The notes under the pieces are model-generated. The model made no database searches, had not been told where the DNA came from, and saw nothing but the letters and a program-made list of their open reading frames with translations. Shown here piece after piece: positions 17,041 to 25,610 of a DNA stretch of 64,000 bases. Source of the DNA: Planctomycetota bacterium (GTDB taxonomy: Bacteria > Planctomycetota > Planctomycetia > Gemmatales > Gemmataceae); NCBI GenBank assembly GCA_016191165.1, contig JACPPF010000047.1, positions 1 to 64,000 of the forward strand, read 5' to 3'. The first letter of the stretch is position 1. Each line of letters starts with the position of its first letter. The translations under genes and the position numbers were made by a program.

Positions 17041-18669
17041 TTAGTATTTGTATTCCAGGCCAAGGTTAATGCCTTGAGCCCAGAAGTTGGTCGGGTTGGC
17101 GAGGTAGGCCGGGTTGGTCGGAGCGATGCCGCCGCCGAATCCCGGGCTGGTCGGGAACTGCGCGGCCAGGTTGATTTGCCGATCAATCTGCCCGCTGGCG
17201 CGCTCAATGCGGGTCCAGTACAGCAGGTTATAGCCGGCAAACACCCGGATAGCGCGTGTCAGCTGGAAGCCTGCCGATGCGTTCAACTCAGGGACGACCG
17301 AGAAGCGCGTGTTGGAATATCGGCCGATGTTACTGGACTGTGCCAGGACGCCCCCGGGAAAGGTCGTGCTCGCACCACCAGCGTTCAGCGTGCTGGCGCC
17401 GTCGATGATGACCACGTCCGCGTTGACGCCGAAGGCGACCTTGGCGGTGGCGCCGAAATCGAAACGCCTCCAGGCACGGTTGATGCGGGCGCCGATTTGT
17501 CCGCCGTAAAATCGGGTGGTGGTCTTGAAGGAGTCGCTGATCAAGATATTCGCTCCGGCCGGTTGTCCGACGCCGTTGAACGGAAACGCTCCGGCGCCGC
17601 CCGCGAGAACGGTGATGTTCTGGTCCATGGCCAGCGCGTCGTTCAGGTAGAGGTACCGGGCGCCGTAGAGGAAATCGAAGGACCAACAATTCAAGCGATA
17701 GATATTTCGGCCAAAGTTCAGCTCGAGGCCGTGAAGCTCCATGTCGGTGCGGACATTGAGGGTGCCGGAAAAATCTCCGGGGAACGAGATGGGGATACCG
17801 CCCTCGTCGGGGAAGCGTAACGGCTGGATGATCGGTGGATTGCCGGCGGCATCGGGAAAAAGGGAGAAGGTTCGGCTGCGTGGGGCGAGCCAGAAGCCGC
17901 CGACCTCGATGAACTTGATGCGTTCGCGATCGAGCCAGGTGCCGAGGGTGAGTTGGGCGCCGGAGAATTCGCGTGGTGCGGTGCTGCCGCCCAGGAGGAG
18001 GGCGGTGTCTGGATTGCCGAGGGCCCCGGTGTTCGGGCTGGCCGGGTCGCCGGTGGTGGCCAGGGGCGGCGCCGTATCACGGCGCGTCCAGTAATGCAAG
18101 AAACTTCCCTGTATCCAGGTATTGCCGTTCTCCAGACGCACCTCGGCCCCATACCGGAGCCCCTCGTATGTCGTGAAGGGCTCGCTTGGATTATCCGGCA
18201 CCATGGCCTGCACCAGGCGAATGAACGATTCCCCCACCCCTCCGGAGGTGGTAGGCTCGGTTGGCGTTGGCGGTGTTTTTGCCTTGCCCGTCGGCGTGCT
18301 CGGGACCTTGTCCGGGAGCATCAGAGGATGGGTGGCGTTTTTATCGGGCTGCGGATCGACCGGGAGCTCCGGGCCGGTCGGCACGCGATAGGGCTCGGCG
18401 GGCGGCATTTTCGGTACCGAGCCATAGGGATTGCCCGGCATCGTCGTCGGCATACCCTGGAGGTACGGCACCATCGGCTGGGCATATCCAGGGTGCGGGA
18501 TGAAAGGCCGCTGCGGGTCGTAGGCGGGCATCGGATAGCCGGGGTAGCCATACCCACCCTGTCCGCCATAAGGCGATGGCGGCGGGCCGTACGGCAGGGG
18601 CTGCTGCGCGGAAGCCCACGTTCCGCATGCCAACCCCAACGCCGCGATCCAGCCAGCTATTCGCACCAT
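17041..18669 (-). CDS. BBP7-family outer-membrane beta-barrel protein
   Basis: The 542-residue protein has a signal peptide (IAGWIAALGLACGTWASAQ), then a Pro/Gly/Tyr-rich linker of about 90 residues, and then a barrel-like region. That region contains GAEVRLENGNTWIQGSFLHYW, FLYGARYLYLND and RFYGGQIGARI, the pattern of planctomycete BBP7 proteins. It ends in the aromatic YKY, like other outer-membrane barrels. The role in the family is unknown beyond an outer-membrane location. The ATG at 18669 has GGAG seven bases upstream; the upstream in-frame ATG lacks one. Confidence 0.85.
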   Translation of the reverse strand: MVRIAGWIAALGLACGTWASAQQPLPYGPPPSPYGGQGGYGYPGYPMPAYDPQRPFIPHPGYAQPMVPYLQGMPTTMPGNPYGSVPKMPPAEPYRVPTGPELPVDPQPDKNATHPLMLPDKVPSTPTGKAKTPPTPTEPTTSGGVGESFIRLVQAMVPDNPSEPFTTYEGLRYGAEVRLENGNTWIQGSFLHYWTRRDTAPPLATTGDPASPNTGALGNPDTALLLGGSTAPREFSGAQLTLGTWLDRERIKFIEVGGFWLAPRSRTFSLFPDAAGNPPIIQPLRFPDEGGIPISFPGDFSGTLNVRTDMELHGLELNFGRNIYRLNCWSFDFLYGARYLYLNDALAMDQNITVLAGGAGAFPFNGVGQPAGANILISDSFKTTTRFYGGQIGARINRAWRRFDFGATAKVAFGVNADVVIIDGASTLNAGGASTTFPGGVLAQSSNIGRYSNTRFSVVPELNASAGFQLTRAIRVFAGYNLLYWTRIERASGQIDRQINLAAQFPTSPGFGGGIAPTNPAYLANPTNFWAQGINLGLEYKY

Positions 18670-18962
18670 GGCAGAACTCCAATTCAGGTCCAATTCCCAG
18701 ATTGGCATCGGCCAAACTCGCTCAAACGCATCATACTTTCCGCATCAGCCGCATACCCGCGAAACCGCGCAAAGCCGATACATGCGCCAAACCTTACCCC
18801 AGTTCTCCACCTTGACGCCAGCAAGAGGATTACGCAAGTCGCGCCAGAAACGCCGGCTGGCGCGGTTTTTCCGCTCATGCCGACATTTCGTGAGCTATGG
18901 TTTGGTAAGCGGCTCGCGTGGAAGCGGCCGCGCGAACCAGCCTTCCCGGCGGTGACGAGGCC

Positions 18963-20699
18963 ATGGCAACCCGACGCAACACCCTGGTGAACCAGCCCGC
19001 CTTGATTCCAATCGCGGGCGGCCACGATCGCAAGCCGCGCGTGCTCGATCGCGACGTGACCACGATCGGCCGGGCGCGCGGCAGCGACCTGTGCATGGAA
19101 GCGAACGAGATCTCCGTCGTCCATTGCATCATCTTCCGCACGCCCGAGGGCTATCGCATCCGCGATTGCAATAGCCGTAGCGGAACGCGCGTGAATGGAG
19201 AATCGGTGCGCCAGGCCTTGCTGCACGATGCCGACGTTGTCAATGTTGGGCCTTTCAGCTTTGAGTTTCATGTGCCCGCGGCGCTATTTCCCAAAGAGGA
19301 GGCACGGCCCGATCCGGTGCTGGTGGACCACTGGAAAGAATCGCGGCGCCGGCTGGCCCAGCTGGCGCTGAAACTGCGCCGGCGGCTGCAAAGCACCGAG
19401 GCCGTCTCGCCGCGCCAGCAGGAATGGGCCCAAAAAGCCCACCTGCTCAAGGAAAAGATCCGTTGCTATGACCAGCGGCTTGGCGAACTCGAGGCGGCCG
19501 AGGAGGAATTGACCCAGGAACGCCAGCAGCTCGCCATCGAGGGCGAAAAACAGCGGCAGCGTGTTCAAGAAATCGAGCAACGCCTGTCGGTGCGCCTGAA
19601 CGAAGCGGAGGAGGAGATTCGCGAACGCTGGCGGGTCTTCCAGCAGCGCTGCCAGGCCGAGGAAGCCCGCATGGCCAGCCAGCTGGCGACGCGTGCCCTT
19701 GCCGCGGCGGACGAGGCTGACTCCCAGGCCGCCTTGCCCCGCCAGGAGGCCCGCGATCAGGCTCAGCACCTGCGCGAACGGGAAGAGCAGCTGAAACGAC
19801 AATACGAACATCTGCAGCGCGAACAACAGGAGTTTTCCACCATGAGACAGCAATGGGCCACCGACCAGGCCAGAACCTCCGCCAATCTCGACGAGCAACA
19901 GGCGGCCATCGCCCAGCAAAAGGCCGAACTGCTGCGCTTGATGGCTGAATTGAAGAAGATGCAGGAAAACCTGCGCAAGCACGCCAAGCCTGACGTCCAG
20001 GCCCTTCATGACGCGATCGAGCAGCTGGAGGCGGAGAATGCCGAGCTTCGCGAGCACCTTCACGCCGCGGCCACACCCCAGGCCGATGACGAGACACAAC
20101 GCCAGATCGAAGACTTGCGCACCGAAGTCAACCTCCTGAGGGAGGACCTCGACGCCAAGGAGGAGGCCCTGCTCACGCTGCAAAACGGCACGGCTCCGTC
20201 CGACGCACCACTGCGGTCGGAGAACGACCTGCTCAAGAAACTCCTCGAGGAAAAGAACCGTCTCGTCGAGCAGTTAACCGCCCAGACCAAGGGCGTGCCG
20301 AAGTCCGAAAACGACCTGGAGCGTTATGAGACCGAATTGAATGAATTCCGCCGGCAGCTGGAAGGTGATCGCGCCAAGTTGAACCGCGAACTCGAGATGC
20401 TGCGGGAACGCAACAAGGAAATGGACGAAACCATCCGCGATATGGAAATGGAAATGTCCAAGGAACGAGCCGAGCTGGCGCGCGAACGAATGCGTCTGGA
20501 TCGGGTGCGCGAAGAAGTAAAATCCGACAGCGAGCGCCTGCAGCGCGAGCAATCGGTGCGCGATTCGCTCGCCCCCGTGCAAAAACTGCGCGACGAACTG
20601 GCCCAGAAACATCCGTCAGCCAAGGCGGAAAAGCCTCTCAACGATCGGCTCAAAGGGATACGCAATCAACTTTCAGATACGCCGACGGCGGGGTCGTGA
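18963..20699 (+). CDS. FHA-domain protein with a long coiled coil
   Basis: 578 residues. The N-terminal 100 residues are an FHA domain: TTIGRARGSDLCM, then VVHCIIF and RIRDCNSRSGTRVNGE, which contains the Ser/Asn phosphothreonine-binding pattern. The remaining 450 residues are almost entirely Glu/Gln/Arg/Leu-rich heptads, a long coiled coil. A scaffold that binds a phosphorylated partner of a Ser/Thr kinase is the plausible role. No membrane segment is visible. Homology begins at MATRRNT, so the ATG at 18963 was chosen over one 15 codons upstream. Confidence 0.8.
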   Translation: MATRRNTLVNQPALIPIAGGHDRKPRVLDRDVTTIGRARGSDLCMEANEISVVHCIIFRTPEGYRIRDCNSRSGTRVNGESVRQALLHDADVVNVGPFSFEFHVPAALFPKEEARPDPVLVDHWKESRRRLAQLALKLRRRLQSTEAVSPRQQEWAQKAHLLKEKIRCYDQRLGELEAAEEELTQERQQLAIEGEKQRQRVQEIEQRLSVRLNEAEEEIRERWRVFQQRCQAEEARMASQLATRALAAADEADSQAALPRQEARDQAQHLREREEQLKRQYEHLQREQQEFSTMRQQWATDQARTSANLDEQQAAIAQQKAELLRLMAELKKMQENLRKHAKPDVQALHDAIEQLEAENAELREHLHAAATPQADDETQRQIEDLRTEVNLLREDLDAKEEALLTLQNGTAPSDAPLRSENDLLKKLLEEKNRLVEQLTAQTKGVPKSENDLERYETELNEFRRQLEGDRAKLNRELEMLRERNKEMDETIRDMEMEMSKERAELARERMRLDRVREEVKSDSERLQREQSVRDSLAPVQKLRDELAQKHPSAKAEKPLNDRLKGIRNQLSDTPTAGS

Positions 20700-20715
20700 T
20701 TGGAACGATGAAAAA

Positions 20716-20780
20716 CTAGCCCCCGGCGCAAGCCGGGGGAGTATTGCCGTCAAACCACCCCGGCTTGCGCCGGGGGCTAA
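20716..20780. repeat. Palindrome, family G (CTAGCCCCCGGCGCAAGCCGGGG)
   Basis: The arms CTAGCCCCCGGCGCAAGC and GCTTGCGCCGGGGGCTAA are complementary over about 20 bases and are separated by a loop of about 20. It lies between the convergent ends of the FHA gene and the small secreted-protein gene. Confidence 0.85.
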
Positions 20781-20785
20781 TTGCG

Positions 20786-21187
20786 CTACTCGGCATCTTT
20801 CTTCTTTTTCTTCTTTTTGCCGCCGAAGACCATGATCTGGGTAACCTTGTCCCCTTCGGTGGTGATGCGGGCGAAGACACCCTTCTTTTGGCTGGCATTC
20901 TTGAAAATCTCGGCGTTCAGGCCGCCTTCGATCGCCGTGCCGGCTTCCAGTTTCTTGGTTTCTTTGTTTTTCTTGCCGGTCACGATCTTGGCGTCCGTGG
21001 CCAGCGAAATCGTCACCGGGTCGCCGTCCTTCTCGACTTTCTTTTCTCCCTTCACCTTCTTCTTGAATTTCTGGTAGGTGATCTTGCCATCGCCCGCCTT
21101 GGTGATCACCGCCGTGAACTCGTCGGCAAAGGTGAATCCGATAGCGACGGTCATCACAAACACTGCACATGCCATTTTGCGAATCAT
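20786..21187 (-). CDS. Small lysine-rich secreted protein
   Basis: 133 residues. A signal peptide (KMACAVFVMTVAIGFTFA) is followed by a beta-rich region (FTAVITKAGDGKITYQKF, DPVTISLATDAKIVTG) and a Lys-rich tail. Similar short exported proteins with an alternating Lys/Thr pattern occur in planctomycetes; the function is unknown. The start is the only ATG with a hydrophobic segment behind it. Confidence 0.6.
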   Translation of the reverse strand: MIRKMACAVFVMTVAIGFTFADEFTAVITKAGDGKITYQKFKKKVKGEKKVEKDGDPVTISLATDAKIVTGKKNKETKKLEAGTAIEGGLNAEIFKNASQKKGVFARITTEGDKVTQIMVFGGKKKKKKKDAE

Positions 21188-21325
21188 TGCACACTCCTGA
21201 GGTCAATCCAAATGGAGACGCCCACAACGCGCGGACACATCTCCGGTATTGTTGTAACCCCGCCGCGCAAACGCAAGCGGCAAGTTTTCATTTTTTTTTC
21301 ATTAGCGCCGGCCCAGGCACACGCA

Positions 21326-22006
21326 TCAAGCAAGCGGAATTCGGTGTTTCTCTTCCATTTTGACGCGGAGGTGGCCGAAATACTCACGCAAATCGACCTT
21401 GCTGGACCCGCAGGTGGAACAACCGCCGCCCGTGCTACAGGTCGAGCAACCGCCGCCCGCGCCGCGGCCGCAATCGGGCTTGTCGCAGCCGTGATTCGTC
21501 TCTTCGTGTGCCGTGGGCGCGGCCAGGTTTTCCAGCCGGATTGGCAGCTCGAATTTTTGTTCCAGCGTCACCGCGAGTTTTTCGGCGTCGGCATCCGGGC
21601 CGACAAACTGCACGATCGCCAGGGAGCCATCGAACAGCAATTCGACATCCAGGACTTCGACATCAAGGCCATCGCGCGCCGCCCAGGCGCGGCTCTTGGT
21701 GAAGATTTCCTGTTCGACGAGTAGGAGCCGGCCTCTCAGAGCCTCGTCATCGGCGTTCACGCTGCGCAGCAGCTGGCCATCGGACGTGGTGTGCAAAAGC
21801 ATGGCCTGCCGGGAATTGGCGGGACCGAGCACGGTTCCGGTTTCGATGCCGCGCTGAGTTCGCACCAGCACGCGCTGACCGCGTCGAAACGGTTGGAACG
21901 CGACGGCCGTGAAAATGCCCAGCGCGCCGCTCCTGCCATGGCTCACGACAAACTGAACCGGCGCGTCAATCGCCCCGGGCGTGGAAGATGACAATGGGAA
22001 CGTCAT
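21326..22006 (-). CDS. PSP1-domain protein with a cysteine-rich tail
   Basis: 226 residues. The central region (RGQRVLVRTQRGIETGTVLGP, then VLDVELLFDGSLAIVQFVGPDAD) matches the PSP1 C-terminal domain of the YaaT type, which in Bacillus subtilis belongs to the Y-complex that affects RNA processing and phosphorelay. The C-terminal 50 residues carry a Cys/Gly tail (CDKPDCGRGAGGGCSTC and a repeat of GGCSTC), a possible metal site. The start overlaps the stop of the TPR-YggX gene by ATGA, so the two are translationally coupled. The overlap is the main support for a shared process. Confidence 0.75.
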   Translation of the reverse strand: MTFPLSSSTPGAIDAPVQFVVSHGRSGALGIFTAVAFQPFRRGQRVLVRTQRGIETGTVLGPANSRQAMLLHTTSDGQLLRSVNADDEALRGRLLLVEQEIFTKSRAWAARDGLDVEVLDVELLFDGSLAIVQFVGPDADAEKLAVTLEQKFELPIRLENLAAPTAHEETNHGCDKPDCGRGAGGGCSTCSTGGGCSTCGSSKVDLREYFGHLRVKMEEKHRIPLA

Positions 22007-22617
22007 GACAGTCCCAGCGTTTCGCGCATGACCTGATCGTACATTTGGACGCCTTGTTCGGTGCTCAGGTCGAGGCGCATTTCATTGATGACCTTGATGC
22101 TGAGGTCGCGCAGCCAGTAATCCCAGCAGCGCGAGCAGACCCGTTCAAAAATGAGCTGGCCGGCTTCGTCGTTCATGGGTGGCTTGGCGAGTTGGCGGGC
22201 GTGCGCACCCTCCAGGCAGCCGGGGCGCTGACAGCGGAATCCGCTGGCGCCGCTTGCCGGGTCGGCGGCGGCCGACTTTTTCGACACCGGCGCCGCCTCC
22301 CCGAGTCCGACGAGGAGCTTCGCCATTTCGTCGCGCGGGATGTTGTCGCCGCGTTCGTCGGCGACGGCGAATCCGTCGCGCAACACTTGCACGGCATCAT
22401 CGCGCCGGCCGAGCTTGATCAGGCACGCGCCCAGAAGTTGAAACACTTTCGAGAACTGCGGACTCAATTCGAGGGTGCGCCGAAACGACCTGGCCGCCTC
22501 CTCGAATTGCCCATCCTCCATCAAAAGCTGGCCAAGGCGAAAATGCCCCAACTCGTTGTCGGGGTCGTCATTGGCCATTTTGCGAAACTGCGTTATGCGT
22601 TCATTTAGGGGGTTCAT
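22003..22617 (-). CDS. TPR protein fused to a YggX-like Fe(II)-trafficking domain
   Basis: 204 residues in two parts. Residues 1-100 are TPR repeats (NELGHFRLGQLLMEDGQFEEAARSF). Residues 128-204 resemble YggX, the small Fe(2+)-trafficking protein: a Cys near the start, RVCSRCWDYWLRD, then KVINEMRLDLSTEQG and YDQVMRETL. Ordinary YggX is about 90 residues and stands alone. Four Cys (129, 134, 161, 164) could bind metal, more than YggX has. The ATG at 22617 begins the TPR homology. The gene overlaps the PSP1 gene by four bases. Confidence 0.7.
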   Translation of the reverse strand: MNPLNERITQFRKMANDDPDNELGHFRLGQLLMEDGQFEEAARSFRRTLELSPQFSKVFQLLGACLIKLGRRDDAVQVLRDGFAVADERGDNIPRDEMAKLLVGLGEAAPVSKKSAAADPASGASGFRCQRPGCLEGAHARQLAKPPMNDEAGQLIFERVCSRCWDYWLRDLSIKVINEMRLDLSTEQGVQMYDQVMRETLGLS

Positions 22618-22640
22618 GATTGGTGACTCTTTACATCGAC

Positions 22641-22679
22641 ACCCGCTAACCAGCCCCACGCGCAAGCGTTGGGATTGTA
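22641..22679. repeat. Fragment of a family B palindrome
   Basis: ACCAGCCCCACGCGCAAGCGTTGGG matches the left arm of the family B elements at 5983 and 28222. It lies between two reverse-strand genes. Confidence 0.6.
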
Positions 22680-23474
22680 TTATCTGCCGACCAGGCTGCT
22701 CACGTCGAGAACGGTCAACTTGTAGCGGAATTCCCGCGTTTTCTTGGCGATCTTGTCCGTGGCGCTTACCTCGACGGTATACTGACCCGGGCGATTCAGA
22801 TACACCGGGAAGTTAAGAGGCACGAAATTCGCCTCGGCCAGGTTGACCCCGGCGGGCATTTGCTGAGGCAAAAAAATCTTGACCGTTGACGCCACCGCCT
22901 TGCCGTTTTCGAGGATGCGGTAGCTGACCTCGACATCGGGATCCTTCTTGGCGTTGACGGCCAAGTTCACGAGCGCAAACCCGGTGACGTGATGCTGTCC
23001 GGGCAAAGCGATACCCGGCGCCGCCACGCCGACGCACCCGAAGCCGGCCGATTCGACCTCGAACGGAAAGCTGAAACGCTTGGCGTTGTCCGCCAGCTTG
23101 TCGTGCACGGTCAAGCGCACCGAGTATTTACCGGCCGGCTGCTTGGGAGGCATGATGACATGCAGGTCGCCCGGCATGCGCGTGCCGCCGAGTTGCGGCA
23201 AAACGTCGTTGGGCGTTTTTTTCTCGAAGATCACCTTGCCCTTTTCATCGAGCAATTCCAGCGTGGTGTCATATTTGGCCTTGCCGGTCTTGGCGTCGAT
23301 TTTCAGGTCTTCGATGTCGTAGGTCATGAACAGCACGTCGCCCGGCAAGCAGGTCGTGTTTATCCGCGTCGCCCCGAGCGGGCCGAAGCAGGGCCGGACG
23401 TTCTTGATCTCAACCGCATGGGAGAGACCGGGAACCAGACCAACGAGCGCCGCAGCCACGAGCAATCGATACAT
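22680..23474 (-). CDS. Exported protein of unknown function, immunoglobulin-like fold likely
   Basis: 264 residues. A signal peptide (YRLLVAAALVGLVPGLSHA) precedes three beta-rich segments of 70-90 residues each (for example GKYSVRLTVHDKLADNAKRF and GQYTVEVSATDKIAKKTREF), which look like repeated immunoglobulin-like modules. Nothing catalytic is visible. The ATG at 23474 has AGGAG upstream. It is the first gene in a run of four reverse-strand genes. Confidence 0.6.
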   Translation of the reverse strand: MYRLLVAAALVGLVPGLSHAVEIKNVRPCFGPLGATRINTTCLPGDVLFMTYDIEDLKIDAKTGKAKYDTTLELLDEKGKVIFEKKTPNDVLPQLGGTRMPGDLHVIMPPKQPAGKYSVRLTVHDKLADNAKRFSFPFEVESAGFGCVGVAAPGIALPGQHHVTGFALVNLAVNAKKDPDVEVSYRILENGKAVASTVKIFLPQQMPAGVNLAEANFVPLNFPVYLNRPGQYTVEVSATDKIAKKTREFRYKLTVLDVSSLVGR

Positions 23475-23605
23475 ATTGGACTCCTGCAAACCAACGGATC
23501 CACCGGGTTGTTACCTTGGTCCATTCACCTCATTGCTATTGTGCCCGCTTTGCTTGCGAAAGGCCAGTGGAATTTCGGAAACGGTCTGGCCTTGCCGGCG
23601 GTTTC

Positions 23606-23692
23606 ACACTTTCCGCGAGCCGGCGGGCTTGTCGCGCCGGTGTGCCGCCCAGGGCAAATCCGCCGAGACAAGCCTGGCGGTTCGCCACCTTT
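23606..23692. repeat. Degraded family A palindrome
   Basis: GCGAGCCGGCGGGCTTGTCGCGCCGG and GAGACAAGCCTGGCGGTTCGCC keep the outline of the family A core with several mismatches. It lies between the divergent exported-protein gene and glmS. Confidence 0.55.
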
Positions 23693-23763
23693 ATTTTTGC
23701 TCCATGACCTGATTTCGCGACCTATACTTGCTGCGCAACCTCTCCGGGCGAAAGGGAAAATCC

Positions 23764-25587
23764 ATGTGTGGAATCGTGGGCTATACCGGAAATCGTGAGG
23801 CGCAACCCATTCTGCTGGAAGGGCTTGCACGCCTGGAATATCGCGGTTATGACAGCTCCGGGCTGGCGACTGTCAATGGCAAGCTCTATCTCAAAAAGGC
23901 CGTGGGACGCATCGCCCAGCTGCGAAACCTGCTCAACGGCCATCCGCTGGCGGGCAATTCCGGCATCTGCCATACCCGCTGGGCGACCCACGGCGGCGTC
24001 AACGACGCCAACGCCCATCCCCACCTGGGTGGGAACGGCGAGGTCGCCGTCGTACACAATGGCGTCATTGAAAACTACGATATCCTCAAGCGGCAACTTG
24101 AGGCACAGGGGTTCCAATTCAAAAGTCAAACCGATAGCGAGGTCATCGCCCATCTCATCGCGTCCTATCTGGAAAACGATCTGGTTCAGGCTGTCCGCAA
24201 GGCCTTGCCCCGGCTCAAGGGAACCTATGGCCTGGCGGTCGTCAGCCCGCGTTTCCCTGGCATTCTCGTCGGCGCCAGGCTCGGAAGCCCGCTGGTGGTT
24301 GGCATTGGCGATAACGAGATGTTCCTCGCCAGCGACGCCAGCGCACTCGGCGGATTTGCCAAGCGGGTCGTGTACCTGGAGGATCGACAGATTTGCGTCC
24401 TGACGCCCGAACGCTGGGAAATCCTCGATGCCGACAACGCGACGTTTGACCCGGAGGTTCACGCCCTGGATTGGCAACCAGCCGATCAGGAACTGGGCAC
24501 GTTCGCTCACTACATGCTCAAGGAAATCTACGAACAGCCCGAGGTGCTGGGCCGGGCGTTGGCGGGACGCCTCGACATCGGCGAAGCCACCGCCCATTTC
24601 GGCGGGCTGAATCTCGACGCGCAGGAACTACGCCAGATCGACCGCATCATCATGACCGCGTGCGGCACCAGTTATCACGCGGCGCTCATCGGCGAGCATC
24701 TCATCGAGCAATTCGCGCGCATCCCGGTCGAGGTGGAGTACGCGTCCGAGTTTCGGTATCGCAATCCGCCCGTGGAAAAAAACACCATCATCGTCGGCAT
24801 CACGCAATCGGGCGAGACCGCCGACACGCTGGCGGCGCTGCGTGAATCGAAACGCAAGGGACAACGGACGCTCGGCCTGTGCAACGTCGTCGGTTCAAGC
24901 ATCGCCCGCGAGGTGGACGGCGGCGTCTTCCTCCACGCCGGGCCTGAGATCGGCGTTGCCAGCACCAAGGCTTTCACGGCCCAGGTCGCCGTGCTGACGC
25001 TGCTCGCGGTGCATCTGGGTCGGACGAGGCACCTGTCGTATCAGGCTGGCGCTCGCATCCTCGACGAACTGCAAGCGATGCCGGACATACTACGCGAGAC
25101 CCTGAGGTGCCACGATCGGGTCGCCGCCATTGCTCAGAAATACCATCAGGCGTCGAACATGCTCTATCTGGGTCGGCAATATCTCTTCCCGATGGCGCTG
25201 GAAGGCGCGCTCAAATTGAAGGAGATCAGCTACATCCACGCGGAAGGCTACCCCGCCGCCGAGATGAAGCATGGGCCGATCGCGCTGGTGGATGAGAACA
25301 CGCCCTCGGTGTTCTTGATTCCTCACGGCTCCGTGTACGACAAGGTGATGAGCAACCTCGAAGAGATCAAGGCGCGCGGCGGGCCGGTCATCGCCATCGC
25401 CTGTGCGGATGATGGTCTGGTCGAAGCGAAGGCGGACGATGTCATTCACGTGCCCAATGTGCCCGAGTACCTCCAGCCGCTGGTCGTGGCGATCCCGCTG
25501 CAACTGCTGGCGTATCACATCGCCCTGTTGCGCGGCTGCGACATCGACAAGCCGCGGAATCTCGCGAAAAGCGTGACGGTGGAGTGA
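23764..25587 (+). CDS. glmS: Glutamine-fructose-6-phosphate aminotransferase
   Basis: 607 residues, the usual GlmS length. The N-terminal glutaminase domain begins with the nucleophile Cys (MCGIVGYTG) and contains HTRWATHGG and VVHNGVIENY. Two SIS isomerase domains follow, with MTACGTSYHA, ITQSGETADTL, ASTKAFTAQ and the late AEMKHGPIALVDE. The last residues KSVTVE match the family end. It makes glucosamine-6-phosphate, the first step to UDP-GlcNAc. The ATG at 23764 gives Cys at position 2 as required. A GlmU-like gene follows 23 bases later, and a glmM-type gene is at 13766. Confidence 0.95.
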   Translation: MCGIVGYTGNREAQPILLEGLARLEYRGYDSSGLATVNGKLYLKKAVGRIAQLRNLLNGHPLAGNSGICHTRWATHGGVNDANAHPHLGGNGEVAVVHNGVIENYDILKRQLEAQGFQFKSQTDSEVIAHLIASYLENDLVQAVRKALPRLKGTYGLAVVSPRFPGILVGARLGSPLVVGIGDNEMFLASDASALGGFAKRVVYLEDRQICVLTPERWEILDADNATFDPEVHALDWQPADQELGTFAHYMLKEIYEQPEVLGRALAGRLDIGEATAHFGGLNLDAQELRQIDRIIMTACGTSYHAALIGEHLIEQFARIPVEVEYASEFRYRNPPVEKNTIIVGITQSGETADTLAALRESKRKGQRTLGLCNVVGSSIAREVDGGVFLHAGPEIGVASTKAFTAQVAVLTLLAVHLGRTRHLSYQAGARILDELQAMPDILRETLRCHDRVAAIAQKYHQASNMLYLGRQYLFPMALEGALKLKEISYIHAEGYPAAEMKHGPIALVDENTPSVFLIPHGSVYDKVMSNLEEIKARGGPVIAIACADDGLVEAKADDVIHVPNVPEYLQPLVVAIPLQLLAYHIALLRGCDIDKPRNLAKSVTVE

Positions 25588-25610
25588 AAGTGTTTGTGGG
25601 GGATAAACCC

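Noticed and set aside
23475-23763. Possible riboswitch or ribozyme upstream of glmS
   Set aside because: The strong secondary structure there is explained by a degraded family A palindrome, and no glmS ribozyme-like core was recognised.
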